Shown in pieces: positions 24,349-37,405 of a DNA stretch of 64,000 nucleotides (position 1 is the first letter of the stretch; every line of letters starts with the position of its first letter). This DNA is from Patiria miniata. Lineage: Eukaryota; Echinodermata; Asteroidea; Valvatida; Asterinidae. The notes below the pieces were generated by a model. That model had not been told where the DNA came from. It saw nothing but the letters and a program-made list of their open reading frames with translations, and did not search any database. Position numbers and translations under genes: made by a program. The DNA lies in NCBI RefSeq assembly GCF_015706575.1, contig NW_024037074.1, positions 16,915,334 through 16,979,333 of the forward strand, written 5' to 3'.

Positions 24349-27300
24349 TTACTCAGCCTTGTTCTTTCTCTGCGTGAGCACGGACACGCACCTCGGCAGC
24401 CAGACCACTATGGACAGACCGAATGCTGCCCTCAAGAGGTAGAACACCCACTGGGAGGAACCCCGCTGCATTATGGGAAGGTAGGAACTGGCGATGGCTT
24501 CGGCTACCAGGACCAGGCAGGAACGGACGACCTCAAGGAACGGAGCTGCTGGTCTGATGGCGGGAAAAATATGGCAGGATTAGAAAATTTGTGCCGAGGA
24601 AAAAAAAAAAGAAAGGATACCAGCCAAAAATGTCATGGATGTATTTATGTCTGACTAGTACCTGGCAAATTTTCACTGTCACATAAATTTGGCAGCAAAC
24701 TTTAAGAGAGATTATAGGCTGGCACACTTGGTACTTGGTTGGTTCTTCTCCTAAATATTCTGCAGGGGAGTTTCCACAGGAGGCCAGAAATACCAGGGCA
24801 AACCCCTTCTCTTGGCGAAAAGTGGTACTGGGTTCTGCTACGTGCATTGCATTACACAACACATGGGACCTGTGCCTTTACGCCCCATCTGAAGGACGAA
24901 GCAATAATGGTTAAGTGCCTTGCTTAAGGGCACAAGTGTCCAGACCCAGGCTGGAGCCCACATTCTGTTGCCTCTAAAACACCAGAGCATGAGTCCGGTG
25001 CGGTGCTCTTAACCGCTAGGCCATGACACTCATCCACACTGGGGTGGAAAACTCAAAATCATGGTGAGCAATATTTTATTTTTATCTTGTAACATCTTTG
25101 TTTCTTTGAAAAGTTGGGGGGGGAATAAAAATTTTTAAAAAAATATTTAAGAAACTTACTTGGCATCACCAATTGCTCCCAGGCATGTTAATGTGAGGAT
25201 GATGTATGCCATACTGCAAAACGTGGCAGTTGGAGACAGCGTCTAAAAGAAAATGAACGAATAGTCTTTGTGAGTCTAATATTGTTAAGATTAATTTTAT
25301 GGACCACAACAATAAAATGGATCGCTTTTCATCAGTCTGTTAGTATTTGTCTGTCTGGACAAAATGATTTACAAGTTCTTTCTAGTACAACAGGCCGAAA
25401 TATTGCTTTACAGTCCTTTACAACATCCAATAGTGCAATTTCCATATAATTGCTGTCTAGAGTTGAACATTTTGTATTCAAAGAGACATTTTGAAAGCTT
25501 AAAGTTAGGAATAACTTGTAACTGAGCAAAAATGATTGACTTTTGTTGTCTTCCGACAATCCAAAGCCTGCTTTGGGTTCACGGTGTTTATGTCCATGAG
25601 CAATCCACTTTACAATGATATTACTGATGGGAGACAGAAAACTGACCGTCCTTGATGTCATGAAGGCGTCATAAACAATGAAGTTGATGGCAAAGTGAGC
25701 GATGATGTAAGCAAATATCCACCGTGGCAGTTTGGGTCGGTACTTGGGCATCGGATAGTGAATCTAAAAAACAAAGACACAAGGAATTTGTTGGTTGAAA
25801 TGTCAGATAAGAAGGTAATGCTTCAGTTTTAAAGGTCTATGCGACTTTGTTGCGTACATTTACACGAAGTACATTTACAAAGTCGTGCGGCTTATCGCGC
25901 GATTTTTCAAATGCAAATTGGAAGTGATTTCATCGCGCGACGCAAAATGTTGCAAACGTGTTTCACCTGCAACCTGTACCTGAACTGCTTTCCTTGTGAG
26001 ATAAATTTTCAAAAAAGGCGAAACATATCTTTGTATTGCTGGATACATACACATCTGTGACACTGCCATGCAACAAAGTCGCTGCGACAAAATCACGTAT
26101 GTGTAAATAGGCCTTTATGCTTCAGAGTATAAAAAGGAAGTTTGTTAAATCGTAAATTGTTTCCTTCTTATTTATATTTCTTTTGAAGAAAGTAACAATA
26201 AATATATCAATGCATTCTCTGACTTGTCTTCTGAAAAGTCATCAGTTAACAAGGAAAAAACAACACACGCAGATTCCTGGGAACAAAATATTCCGACTAA
26301 ATCTATACCTTCCTGTTACTCAGCTTACACATCAAAAGAAAAAGAAAAGAAAAGTAAACAAAGAAATAGATCAATAATGTCCACATTCATTTAAGTTGTA
26401 AAATAACACTGATGATAAATTAAGACTTTTTTCCTGAATGGCCTAAGGCATCTATGGCTGCATCCAAGCTTAGCTACTTAGCTACTTAGCTACGGCTAGC
26501 GGTAAAACACATGTCTATGGGAAGTGACTACAGCCACTCCCACAGACATGTGTTCTGGCAAGCCGTAGTCACGTTATTTGGACTCGGCTGTGACTCACAT
26601 CCGGTATATCTTTGATGGATCCTTGTCTGGGCAAACCCGGCGTCCAGCCCGGTCCCTTCAGGAACACCCAGAGTTTGTTGGTCAGTCCCGGCATATTCCA
26701 TGCTGTCTCCACGATGTACTTGAAGTGACAATACTGTGTCAACAAAAAACAACCAAACTTTTAAAGTAGCTGCTCCTGTGCTGCTTTCAAGTTTTGCCTC
26801 GAAAAAAAATAGACTTTTAAATCAAAAACGCTATTCAGTTTTACAAATACAAACGTTGTTCACCATCGAATGAGATATTAAACAGAAAACCCTCCCCACA
26901 TTTTGTTATGGAATAAATACTCCAAGAATGTAGAATTATTCATTGCTTGATGAAAATTCAAGTGGATCTTTCTGTGCATTAGAACCAAAAAAGCAACCAG
27001 AATATTTTCCTCTTCAGAGGGCTGCATACACCAAAAATTAAACAATAAATCTTTTCTTTGCTTAAAATAAAACACGCAAAATGAAAATTGTTATGAGAAA
27101 TAACATTTGTTATCAAAGAGCAAAGTGAGAAGAATTTGAAATTAAAGATAGAGGGCCTGACATTTTGTTTTCAGCAGAATATAGTTCAATGTTTGTGCTT
27201 CAACACAAAAACAAAGTCTAAGTTAAAATGATGATACAGCTAAGTTTCACAAAACTATGTTACATCAATTTTATCTTTGTAAAAATAAACAAAATGAAGG

Positions 27301-30300
27301 CCAAATGCATGGCACCAATTAGGAAAAGATTTTTTTAGAGAGAATAAATTAAGAGATTTGTACCTGAGTATAGAGAGGATTGAATGATTCTAGCGGATGA
27401 ACCAACCCAAAGACAACAGGGTCACTCTCTGGCTCAAAGGTGCCTGATTGAAAGTCATCACAAAATTTGGATAAAGCTTGTCAAATAAAATTCAAAATGA
27501 AGATCAGAAAAAAAATTTAAGAAGCAAAATTTATAATTGAAAGTTAGAAAATGATTTAGAAATAACCAGTAAAACAGCATATGCAAAAATTGGAAACTGA
27601 GGAGACAACTGAATATGGAAAACAGAAAACGGAAAATGAAAAATGAAATTGAAAAAAAAATAATCAAAATTGAAAACTAATAGTTGCAGTTGAAAAGCGT
27701 AACAGTCACAAAACAAAATTCCTAACCATGAAATTTCAATCAAAATTATACACAACATTTACACAATTCTCAATTTTATCTGTTAATATGGAAACCAAAT
27801 TCTGCAGTCTCGGATGATATATTATTTCATTGTTTCTTTCCTTTAGTGAGCGATTTAAGACTGTTTGTAAATACAACTGACTAGGCATTAATCTGCAAAT
27901 CAAACACCGGCCTACTCACCAAACATTCGGTCCCAGATGATAAGCGTTCCTGCATAGTTCTTGTCAATGCAGTACCGGTTCCGGCCTGTCATAAAACATA
28001 CAACAAACACATCTGATGATAAACTGGTTTCTTATCAACCTATGGCAGTACATGTACCATACACAGACACTGATTGTAAAGACTTGAAATGTTGATAACT
28101 GTACATTATGCAAGCTTGGCAAATTTACTGCTCCAGATTCGCAGGCAGGAAGGATCCACTGTAATGAATATACAGGCTAATTTTTAAAATCATTGATTCT
28201 CAAAATTGATATTTCAATTTCTTGTAGAATACGTACCGTGATGGACCCTATGGTGACTGGGGGTATTCAGAATATACTCCAAGGGACCAAGACTCTTAAT
28301 AGCCTGAGGAAAGACCAAAAAAATAAACAAGGGGAAAAAAAGATACTTTATAAAAATGTCAGCAACTTGAAAGGTGTAATATGTGCCACAGGTCACAGGT
28401 TCACAATCACATCACCTACAGTCAAATTCTTTTCTATTTTTTACCTTATATTAATTTATTCACTGTTTATTTTTGTTGACTCTGTTCAAAATTAAACACC
28501 CAAGACGACGAGCAATTGCTGTTATCGACGGACACTTTTCGTTAAAGCGTTCCGATGCATTCATTTCATGTGAAATCGTTACGGAATTGTTCATTCTCAG
28601 TTGAAAATTGGTTGACTACTGTGTTGTGTAAATGTGTACACTATAATGTGTGGTTCCTATGGCAAGGCCGCACTGTTCAATGTGATCGATGTTCCCGCAC
28701 AGGTTTCTATAAAAGAACGTTCTAATGTAACTGGGATCTTCATGATGTCAAAATAAGAAGAAATCAACACGCTGCATTTGCATTTTTCCCCTAAAAATCT
28801 TTCAGCCAATCATCAGTTGAAGCAGTGAATGTCACCTGAACAAAAAAGTCAGATGGCTCTCAAAAAGTTGGGAAATTGAGCTGCCACAGAAATTACTCCT
28901 AAAGACAACTGACGTAAAGTTAAAATGACTGACAGACTGACTGAGGCATAAGATAGAAACATAAGCGTACCCTTGTGTGAATCCAGAACTGGTACAGAGT
29001 GTTGAACTGTTGATGCATCATGAACATGGGAGGGGGGATGGCCAGGGCTAGGGGAAGGTAGAACATCTGTCCGGAGAGAAGAATATCAAATCAAGGATTA
29101 CCAGAATTTTGTTTTTGAGAAAGATTCTGCCAGGATCAAAACCTTAGGCTCTGTAACTTTTTGATTGGTTTATATTCAGGTCAACTGGTCAAGAAGATGT
29201 TTGCAGAAGTTTCAGTCATTTTTCAGGATTACCGGAATCGTTATACTTAACAATATTTGGATGAGATTGTATTTGATTGGACTCGTGTACATTTGTATAT
29301 TTCAGTAAATTGTTGGGTTAGTATGAACAATTAAACGGTGTAAGTTTTATTTGGAGTATGAAGCTTTAATTAAGCTTCACAATTGACTCCAAGATTATTT
29401 AGAGAAATAATTATTGAAATATTCCTGGAAAAGAATATCAAAAAAATAGTGTCCAAACTCCATACTTTAACAATTCATATATTTCAGATTTGTTCAGTTA
29501 TTAAGCATTTTGCCTACTATTTCTTGTGAATAAATAAACCTAAACCTATTACTACTTGTTCTATATTATGTAGTGCCCAAACAGTTTTGGTGGTACAGGG
29601 AGTAACAGGCAGATCAGTTTTTGGCGGTACAGGGATATATAGCTTGAAAGGAGTTATAAACAAGAGATTATATTATTCCACAAAAATATGTCTCTGTAAA
29701 TGAAGGAAAAGGAAGGATGTGGCTCACCCACGACACGAATCGTTGGCAAATTGATTGTCTGAGCGCAGTGGTGAGGTTGTACTCCTCAGAGCTATGATGA
29801 ACCTGGTGAGCTGCCCAGAAGATATTCACCTCTAAAAAAGAAAACAAATATTCATTCAAATGATTGAATGATTCTCTGTGGTTTTAACAGAGAGCTGCTT
29901 GGGCAACACCACAAAACTTGCAATGTCATATGGAATTTTCCATTTGGAACACTGCCCATTCCAAATGGCCCACACAGGAAAAAGTAGGGAAATGATAGGA
30001 TTTTCCATATTGATTGACTTGTACTTGACTGTGATTGACTTGTACTTGACTCGTACTTGACTTGTGATTGACTTGTGATTGACTTGTGATTGACTTGTGC
30101 TTGACTAGTGTTTGACTTGTGATTGACTTGTGATTGACTTGTGCTTGACTAGTGTTTGACTTGTGATTGACTTGTGCTTGACTTGTGCTTGACTTGTGAT
30201 TGACTTGTGATGACCATGGTAGGTTCCCTGTGCTGTTTAAGTACATTTGAAACGGAAGGGAAATAATTCATTATATTTGGTATTTTTGAGAAATAACACT

Positions 30301-31857
30301 AATTATGCCTATATTTATATGTGCTGTACCAACATATATTTATAAACTAAATTATTATGTCCAAGTCAATTGTAAAATATATCTTATAAATATAAAAAAA
30401 GGTAGCAGGTCCTAACTCAAACATGCCAATACTTTAAAAAACAAAAATCAACCAATCAAAATCATTGTCCTGAAAGAGGCATTTATGAGCGGCCAATGGC
30501 AAGGTCCGTACCATGCGTCATTCTATGCATCCAATAGTAACCAAAATCCACCAATACAAAGCAAATGACCCAGGTCCAGGGGCTGTTCCAGGGCAAGGTG
30601 GCCAGGCGATAGTGCTCATGAACCCAGACGTACATCCCGATGTTAACGCCGTAGGCTAAAAACCTAGACAGGGAGAAATCACAAGGACGGACATTTTAAT
30701 AGGATAATTTGCTGTTTAAACATTACACTGCTAGCTTTACATTGCGTGAACGCCATACATATACAGTCTTATGGAAACAATACAAATGATGCACTTGAAA
30801 TTTGTTCTTACAGATATTTTGTTACGGTTTCAATGAATTCATTATATAACTTATTTTGCTTTAAAAACAAACCCTCCCCAATCTGCAGTATTAGTTTGTA
30901 AAGGTCAATGAAGTTTTACAAATTTTATTTATCAAAAATAGAGGCGTCATTTTATATACGCCTATATATACAAATCACATAGCCAGAGATAATGTCCTAG
31001 ATTATACTGCAAAAAGTTCAAATTACCCTCTCCTCTGCTTTATTGGTCTCGTCAATTCAAAATCACTATTGTTTTCAAAATAATTTTATTTCTCTTGCGA
31101 AAAAAAAAGAGTATTCCCAAGAAGTACTCATAGGGAATGTGGAGAGATATGAAGTAATGCTCAGTTTTGAGTAGGAAGGAACCCTGAAAAAATTTATGTA
31201 CTCGAAGAAAAAAAACATGAATCAGAGGAGAACAGAAAAACCCAAACTAAACGTCCAGCAGATTGAAATTTGAACTTTGGTAGAGTGGGTTACGGGTTAG
31301 AAGTACAACTCAGCCAGACACTTCCAGACTCCTGCAAAAGTAATTATTCTGCTGGATGATGATTCCTAAATTTTGAGAGAATATGTTCAGATTTGCAACT
31401 CAGAATAGTTCCGCAGCTTACAATACTTACGCTGTAAGAAGCAGCAACATGCCGGCAGAGAGGGAGCTGATACTGTCAGCGAGAAAGAACCTCTCACGAA
31501 CCTTCTTGTCTGAGATGGTCACAATCATCTCAATCAGAGACATTAAACCGAAGAATGGAATGGCCTAAAACACAGGGGGAAAAAACAAACAAAAACAAAG
31601 TTAAAAAGAAAACAAAAGACAAGCATTTACAAAGCTAAGTAAACATGAATAACTTCATTTATATTTGTTGTGACTGTTATTGTTCCTTTTTTGTTTATAA
31701 AGTGCAAGACTATATCATACAACTATTTCATGTCTGTTACCTCATAGAAGTAATCTGGTACATCTTCCAGTCTCTCAAATGATGTTTCATTGGGAGTGAC
31801 TGCATAAAACAGCCGTCTGGTCCCAGTCAGGACATCGGCGTTGAACATCCCAGGCAT
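24349..31857 (-). CDS. AGMO: Alkylglycerol monooxygenase, 12 exons, complete
   Basis: Tetrahydrobiopterin-dependent ER membrane enzyme that cleaves the O-alkyl bond of ether lipids. Coding exons, in order: 31857-31741, 31564-31431, 30663-30512, 29831-29728, 29066-28971, 28303-28237, 27985-27920, 27443-27364, 26733-26599, 25763-25647, 25242-25160, 24553-24349. All have GT-AG borders, phases fit, and the total is 1356 nt (451 aa; human about 445). The start MPGMFNADVLTGTRRLFYAV is followed by PNETSFERLEDVPDY as in vertebrate AGMO. The three histidine boxes of the fatty-acid-hydroxylase family are intact: HRMTH (130-134), HQVHH (143-147) and HHRVHH (218-223). Hydrophobic segments flank them and continue at the C-terminus (AYIILTLTCLGAIG). 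The tail ends in QRKNKAE. A SINE sits in intron 11 and a hairpin next to exon 9. Head-to-head with GATAD1. Confidence 0.96.
24750..25034 (-). mobile_element. tRNA-derived SINE in AGMO intron 11
   Basis: Read on the minus strand, it starts gtgtcatggcctagcggtta (A box TGGCCTAGCGG), continues agagcaccgcaccgg, has a degenerate B box (gggctccagcctggg), then a body with cttaagcaaggcacttaacc and a segment resembling 'tccttcagatggggcgtaaa', a module I recognise from SINEs in lancelets, sea urchins and fish. The 3' end is ragged near 24750. It is in the same orientation as AGMO. Confidence 0.8.
26490..26567. repeat. Imperfect hairpin beside AGMO exon 9
   Basis: The arm tacggctagcggtaaaacac, continuing atgtctatgggaagtg, pairs with cactcccacagacatgtgtt and then ctggcaagccgta. 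Arms of about 34 nt are separated by a short loop (actacagc). It is preceded by three copies of 'tagctact'. It ends about 30 bp from the exon 9 donor at 26599 (minus strand). Confidence 0.7.
30011..30211. repeat. Minisatellite of TTGACTTGTG(A/C) units
   Basis: About 17-19 degenerate units of 10-12 bp (ttgacttgtgat, ttgacttgtgct, ttgactagtgtt, ttgacttgtact) in the AGMO intron between exons 3 and 4. The minus-strand ORF reading QVNHKS repeats is a by-product of the array. Confidence 0.92.
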
Positions 31858-32850
31858 TTTTTTTACTAAGTCTCTTTAAGAAGAACCCTTTAATAAAACC
31901 AGAAAAATGAACAAAATTATCACATTGAAAATAATATTCTATTTTGTAACATGAAATCACATCTTGACAATGGACGATTATTACTAATGTAGTTATAATT
32001 GATTTTCTACAATTGATTTCAGTAAAACCAAAATCATTTCACCACGAGTGGCAGCTGACATCCACTTGTGGGAGATAGTAATAGTGATTGAATACACATA
32101 AAAAGATATATTTTTCACTGTATAAATTGAAACTGAACTTTGTAAGATAGAGCATGTTGCCATCAACATTATTTAACTTTGAATTAAGCCTTAACAAAAA
32201 ATAAGAGCAGATAATTTTCAAAGGCATGTGTCCATTCTTTTTATTTGGACACCAATTATTTATTATTTTGGTTGAGTGACTCATAATTCATATTGTTTAC
32301 TGAATGAATGGCTGATTTAAATCAGAAAATAGGTCAACGCCAAGTTTTGTACGTTTGCAGAGCCATATGAGACAAAGTTCACTTTGGCTTCACAAAAAGA
32401 TTTGGAACAAAATAAAAAAGTGTGATGAACTTTCAATTCAATAATGGGCAGAGTACATCATGTACATAGCGCACGTATCTACCACAGTACCAGTACCAAC
32501 AATTAGGTACTCGAGACTCGAGAGGGTCAAATGTAAAAACGCGCTCATTTTGTTCGAAGAATTCAAGGCAAAAGGAAACTCACTCAGTAACAGATGAACC
32601 TTCTTCAAGGTGTATTCAGCGGAGACGTAAGTTATTCGACAATTTTGGTGAAAATTAGAAGTAAAGTTGGAGCTCTCGTCAGCTGAAGCTGACCTCAAGT
32701 TCGTGATTACGTCTCTTGTTTTCGTAACTCTGGAGGGCGCACTTCACAAATACCACTGCGAATTTCGCGGCATGTGAAGTTTCGGCTCACAAATCCCAAT
32801 ATATTTTTCTTAATTTTTCCTCTGGTCAGTGGTATTTTTCACACATCAAA
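31858..32850. promoter_or_regulatory. Shared head-to-head promoter region AGMO / GATAD1
   Basis: Only 993 bp separate the divergent start codons of AGMO (31857, minus) and GATAD1 (32851, plus). GC content rises in the 150 bp before GATAD1, with a ctggagggcgcac element and no TATA box, as in bidirectional housekeeping promoters. Untranslated first exons of either gene may lie here; none can be fixed by eye. Confidence 0.5.
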
Positions 32851-35006
32851 ATGCCGTTCGGGGAAAAGCCACTCTGCGTGACATGTAAGACGACTAATTC
32901 CCCCCTCTGGAGGCGAAATTCCGATGAGAGAATCCAGTGCAACTCGTGCTTTCTGAATCACCGAGGAAACGGGGAAGGAAGCGAGGACGGCAAGCCATCG
33001 GGGGCCGGGTCAGCCTCGGGGCAGAACGGCGGAGGAGCCGGTGGAAGACCGGGTCGTGAGGGAACTCGGAAATCAGCGAGAACTGTAAAGAAACTACGCT
33101 ACAAACAGATCGTCAATGCGGCAAAGTCACAGGCCACCAAGGGGAAAAACAGGAGGATTGTTTTTAAAAGAAATGTAATTTGTAATTATGTAAATGTGAT
33201 TTTTCATGATTTTTTTTTCATAACTGCGTTATTAAAATTAGTATTGTTCAGTAGGATTATAATTACACAGCTCTGACTAGACCCGTGAATGTGGCGTCAA
33301 TAATAACGCTACACGTACATCTGATATGAAACCTTTCGACGTGTTCCAAATTTTCAACCTGAACGTCATTTGTCCCTCCCAGTATTATGATTATATTAAG
33401 TACTTACCTGTGAAGAATACAGTGAATATGCCAAAAATCGTATTAATCGGCATGCCCAATAAAATTCCATTTCCCAATAAATGGGTAACACACTCTCTAA
33501 TAAATCATCATTTTTCGATCGTTTTTGCGTTGATTCACAGCCAATGAAATCCCCTGAAGCCAGTGCAACTGTTGTTACCAGTAACAGTGTGTTCCATCAC
33601 GTAAGTACATGTCCAGCACCAATATTTCATCTTCGAAAATGTTATTTAATATAGATTTTAATGAAAAAGTGCTTCTGTTTTTTTGTTTGGAAATGTTGAT
33701 GTAATGCCCAAAGCATAGCATCATTCCAACTTTAGTTGGGACGATCCTAACTTATCATTGTTGGGATTGACTCAACTATAGTTTGGACCGTTGCTTTACA
33801 GCTATAGTTGGGTGTAACATGGATTCTGAGACCTGCTAGAGTATAATATCAAATTTCCTGTTGAAAAATCATTTTGAGCTCACCATGATGATGTTTAATA
33901 CGCCCCAACTAGACCATGGTCCCAACTAAGCTGGGACTGTCCCAAATGGTTTGTTCCAGTTGGAACACTTTAGTTGGATTTTCTCAACTAAAGTTGGGAC
34001 TGATGGTCTAATTTGGGTGTAGCAGCAATATTCGGTCGTCGAGTTATCTTCAAATGTAGCACCTTTTATCAAGTCATGATTCAGAGGTTCAGACAGAGGA
34101 CACTGAAAACACTCTTTCCTTGAATGTCCAGGGTGTGTACTTGCAAGCCGGTGACATTGTGTCAATTTTAGACGTTGAGGGCGGTATTTACTACGCGCAG
34201 ATTGGAGGATTTCTTCAAGACCAGTACGGTGACAAGAGCGCAGTGATCACGTGGTTACTCCCCACACAAGCAACAGACAAGAACCATTTTGAGCCTTCTA
34301 CATATATTTTGGGTGAGAAAAGTAAACCAATTAACCAATGTACTTTTTATTTGTTGATTGAAAAAGTTGTGCAAAGTCATGTTGCTCATGATTTCTAAAA
34401 AAATAAAAATTGTCTTCAGAATCATATCGTAGCTTTGTCTTCAGATAAGGCACCAGATTCAAGATTAATGATTGAAGGCCCCTGAATTAAAAAATCTCTG
34501 GAAGCACCAAAAGAATTCTCATTTTCTCCTTCAGCTTCAAGTCAAAACATCAAATCATTTAATACTACTGTTGATAGAAACATCAGCAGCTTCCAAATGA
34601 TTTTGGAACCATTGATTAAGCAAAAGCCTGAGACAAAGCAGAGGACTGGTAACCAATGGGCAGCAGAAGGAGGGGGGGGGGACAAGGGGGAAGAGGGGGA
34701 AGAGGGGGTATTTGCACCCCGACCTTTTGACAATTATTATTTTCCTTTGCCTGATACCCTGCTACAGATACACTTCTCTTTCAGTAATGGCTTCATGACT
34801 TGACATTCTCAACAGGTCCAGAAGAAGAGCTCCCTCGCTCGTTGGAATATCTGGAGTTTGTTTGCCACACCCCCAGTGAGTACTACCGTTCCAGGACCAC
34901 GCCCCTTCCTGTGGATTCGCTGAGAGAGGAGAAGGGTTTCGTCTGGTCCAGCGTCATCCCACAGAGGCCACCGTCGACTGCTGCAATCTTCGGGGGGAAG
35001 AGCTGA
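32851..35006 (+). CDS. GATAD1: GATA zinc-finger domain protein 1, 4 exons, complete
   Basis: Nuclear chromatin-associated factor linked to H3K4me3 reader complexes. Exons: 32851-33174, 33541-33600, 34132-34312, 34816-35006; GT-AG, phases 0, 0, 1, total 756 nt (251 aa; human about 269). The N-terminus MPFGEKPLCVTCKTTNSPLW contains the single GATA-type finger C9-x2-C12-x17-C30-x2-C33, followed by a Gly/Ser-rich linker and a basic stretch (KGKNRRIVFKRN). Exon 3 gives the conserved GVYLQAGDIVSILD core and YYAQIGGFLQDQY; exon 4 gives EYLEFVCHTPSEYYRSR and GFVWSSV, all aligning with vertebrate GATAD1. Exon 2 (PMKSPEASATVVTSNSVFHH) was too short to show as an ORF but restores the human exon order exactly. 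The ATG context (caaaATGcc) is good. Confidence 0.96.
33735..34010. repeat. Cluster of degenerate AACTWWAGTTGG palindromes
   Basis: In GATAD1 intron 2 the words ttagttgggac, caactatagtttgg, ctatagttgggtg, cccaactagacc, cccaactaagctgggac, ttagttggat and caactaaagttgggac occur in both orientations over 275 bp. Several are exact or near palindromes around aactWWagtt. Confidence 0.7.
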
Positions 35007-35341
35007 CCTGCAACTTTCTCAATGTTTTCGCGTTTTTTTTTTCATTCTTTATTTTTGCATTTTTTGTTGACCTGACAGTGGTGTTACACAAGTTGGATTT
35101 TCAGGAGGCAAAAAGAATGTAACTTTCTCTTCGGAATATTTGAGAACAGAAAAGACACTTATTTTTGCCACATTGACGAACGTATTTCTTTAATGAAATA
35201 ATGTGTGCATTGTTAAGTTTCCTTACTCGACTTAATATTGAATAATGAGTGAAAACGAAAATCTTTGCAATGTCTTTGCCCTGGAAAAAATCTCGTATTG
35301 GATTCATTGAAGCTTGGATGTAACAGCTGTATTGAATTGTA

Positions 35342-35347
35342 AATAAA
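35342..35347 (+). terminator. GATAD1 poly(A) signal
   Basis: AATAAA about 336 bp after the GATAD1 stop codon, in a T-rich context. Confidence 0.55.
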
Positions 35348-37405
35348 TCCACCCATGAAACACTAAACGGTCTGAACAGAAGTTACCTTTTTCTTCTTTT
35401 CACCTAAAAGAAATTATCGGTCAGGGTTCTTAGTCGTGGAAAAATCCTTGAATTTGAAGTTACCATGGAGAGTAACAGAAAAGTCATGGAATTTTGTTAT
35501 TTTACAAGGAGTCATTGAAAGTTGATATTCCAAGAAAAAAAGGAAGTCACAGAATCCTTTATAACCCACACGTGATGATTTATAATATTTGGCTATGGCA
35601 GTGTTCCAGTATGTATATCATTTCAAGATACCTGTGAGGCACGGTCGGTGGTAAGTTCACGTTGTTTTCCTGTAATCTTGAGTGCATTTACTGCAAAATT
35701 GAACGGTTTTGATAACATGTTTCTTGGTGTTTGAATAATGATAACGACTAAAAATTAAAAACTTATTAACGAAACTTGGATTCAAGTATGTTTCCCCAAA
35801 AACAGGATCTCTAGATTTTACAGGAGCTTTTGTTCTGGCAACACTGCACACTCCCAACTCCGACCCCAACTCCAGAAAAAACTCAAAACATAAACATAAG
35901 AAAAAAGACCAACTAATTTTTCTAAGGAATCTTTATTGTGTTCAAATAGCAATATAATAATTTTTTTTCATATATATCTTTAGTCAAGTCACTGCCTGAG
36001 CAGTAAAGATATTTACAGATATAAAAATAACAGACCGTCAGTACAATTATTACTAAATGAGCAGCTACACTTGGCCGATGTAATCTTTGCACTAAGAGTA
36101 TCGACCGTAAGACTACGAAAATCGACCCCAAAATCTCAGAAATCTGAAAAAAAATTTATGATCCTTGCTCAATATCAACAACTGAACTCTGTGGTGGTTT
36201 TTTTTCCACTAAGCTGCATGACTAAATATAATCAACGACGCAAACATGTAATTCACAAAACATGCTGGTATAAAAATCACACTTAGGCCAAAAAAAATAA
36301 GTCTCCGGTTTCTGGTATGGAGCTTGCCCAAAAAGTGGTGCGGCGACGCGGCTTTTTTTTTTTTTTTACCTGATTTTTTTGCTTCAAATGTGTGCTGATG
36401 ACTGCAAATGGTGCCCGACTAAACTTAGTGCAAATATATGGGAGTCAAGAGAGGCCACATAAAGCTTATTCTCGACCATAACCCAATCTAAAAACACGTT
36501 ATAATTGTGCAGCAGCAGGATTCCAGTCAAACCAGTGAGTTTGGCGGTTTTGAGACATCATCTTTCATTGAAAAAAAAACTTTTTCATTTTGCCGACGCG
36601 CATGGCTACGGCGACGCGCGCGCATACCAGAAACCGGAGACTTTTTTTTTTTGGCCTTAGTTACGAATAATTATTTCATTTGTGCACAGACGATGCCACA
36701 AATAAAAACATGATTTTAAGGTTTATGGTTTTTTTTCTGTTCAGACTAGAGCTTAGAAGCTGAAAAGCTTACTTTTATAGAAATTCCAATGGGGCTCTAC
36801 ATCCGGTGTCTACTTGGGAATAAACCACAAAATAATGGGGAAAAAACCAAACAACGAAAAATCTGTAGCATCAAATGTGTACGACTTATTTTTTTCAGCT
36901 GACATCACTTCAAAAACATGCATTGTTAAAAACGGCACTTAAAACAGTGCGATCAATCACATGGGTATTAAAGGCTGACACTTTACTGTGTTACAGGGCA
37001 AGTCCAAGAATTCCTGCACACTATGTCCCATACGTACCCAAAGTTTAACCCTCTAAGATATTCATGCATTTCAGCGATTTTTATTCTACTAACATTGGGC
37101 ATCTGCCAGGAGAATACCCACAGGAATTTCTATGTTATTAGTCTTTGCGATGATAATGTAATTAAAGAAAACATGGCTTACATATGGGACAAAAAGAGAA
37201 CCTTTTCTTAGACTTGCCCTACAGTTAAAAGATAACCTCTGCACTTTGACCTTTGACACGGTTGTCTTCAAATTAAAACTTCGGAGAACTGACAAATGTA
37301 AACATCCAAACGGTGGGCGGAGCTAATGGCTGAATGGTCCTCTGCGCTTTTCTCTTCCCTCTCATTGGTCGATTTCCAAGATCCTTGATATCCAATTCTC
37401 TGATG
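35348..37405. other. Convergent intergenic region GATAD1 / carrier copy 1
   Basis: No gene recognised. It contains the 371-bp MITE at 36286-36656. AATAAA on the plus strand and TTTATT words (for example near 35931) on the other strand could end the two convergent transcripts. Confidence 0.5.
36286..36656 (+). mobile_element. Harbinger-like MITE, family 1, copy A
   Basis: Left end ggccaaaaaaaataagtctc followed by cggtttctggtatg; the right end is its reverse complement (cataccagaaaccggagact followed by poly-T and ggcc). Inverted repeats of about 35 bp and direct flanks TTA/TTA (36283-36285 and 36657-36659), the PIF/Harbinger 3-bp target. It is 371 bp with no transposase. Two CG-rich islands (gtgcggcgacgcggc; ggcgacgcgcgcgc) lie just inside the ends. 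Confidence 0.88.

Noticed and set aside
29926..30246. Minus-strand ORF with QVNHKS repeats, which looks like a repeat protein
   Set aside because: It is the ACTTGT minisatellite inside an AGMO intron; units vary in length and would shift frame.
36507..36713. ORFs at 36.5 and 47.8 kb with the same MQQQDSSQTSEFGGFETSS start
   Set aside because: The shared protein is explained by the two inverted MITE copies; the frame is not preserved outside the element.
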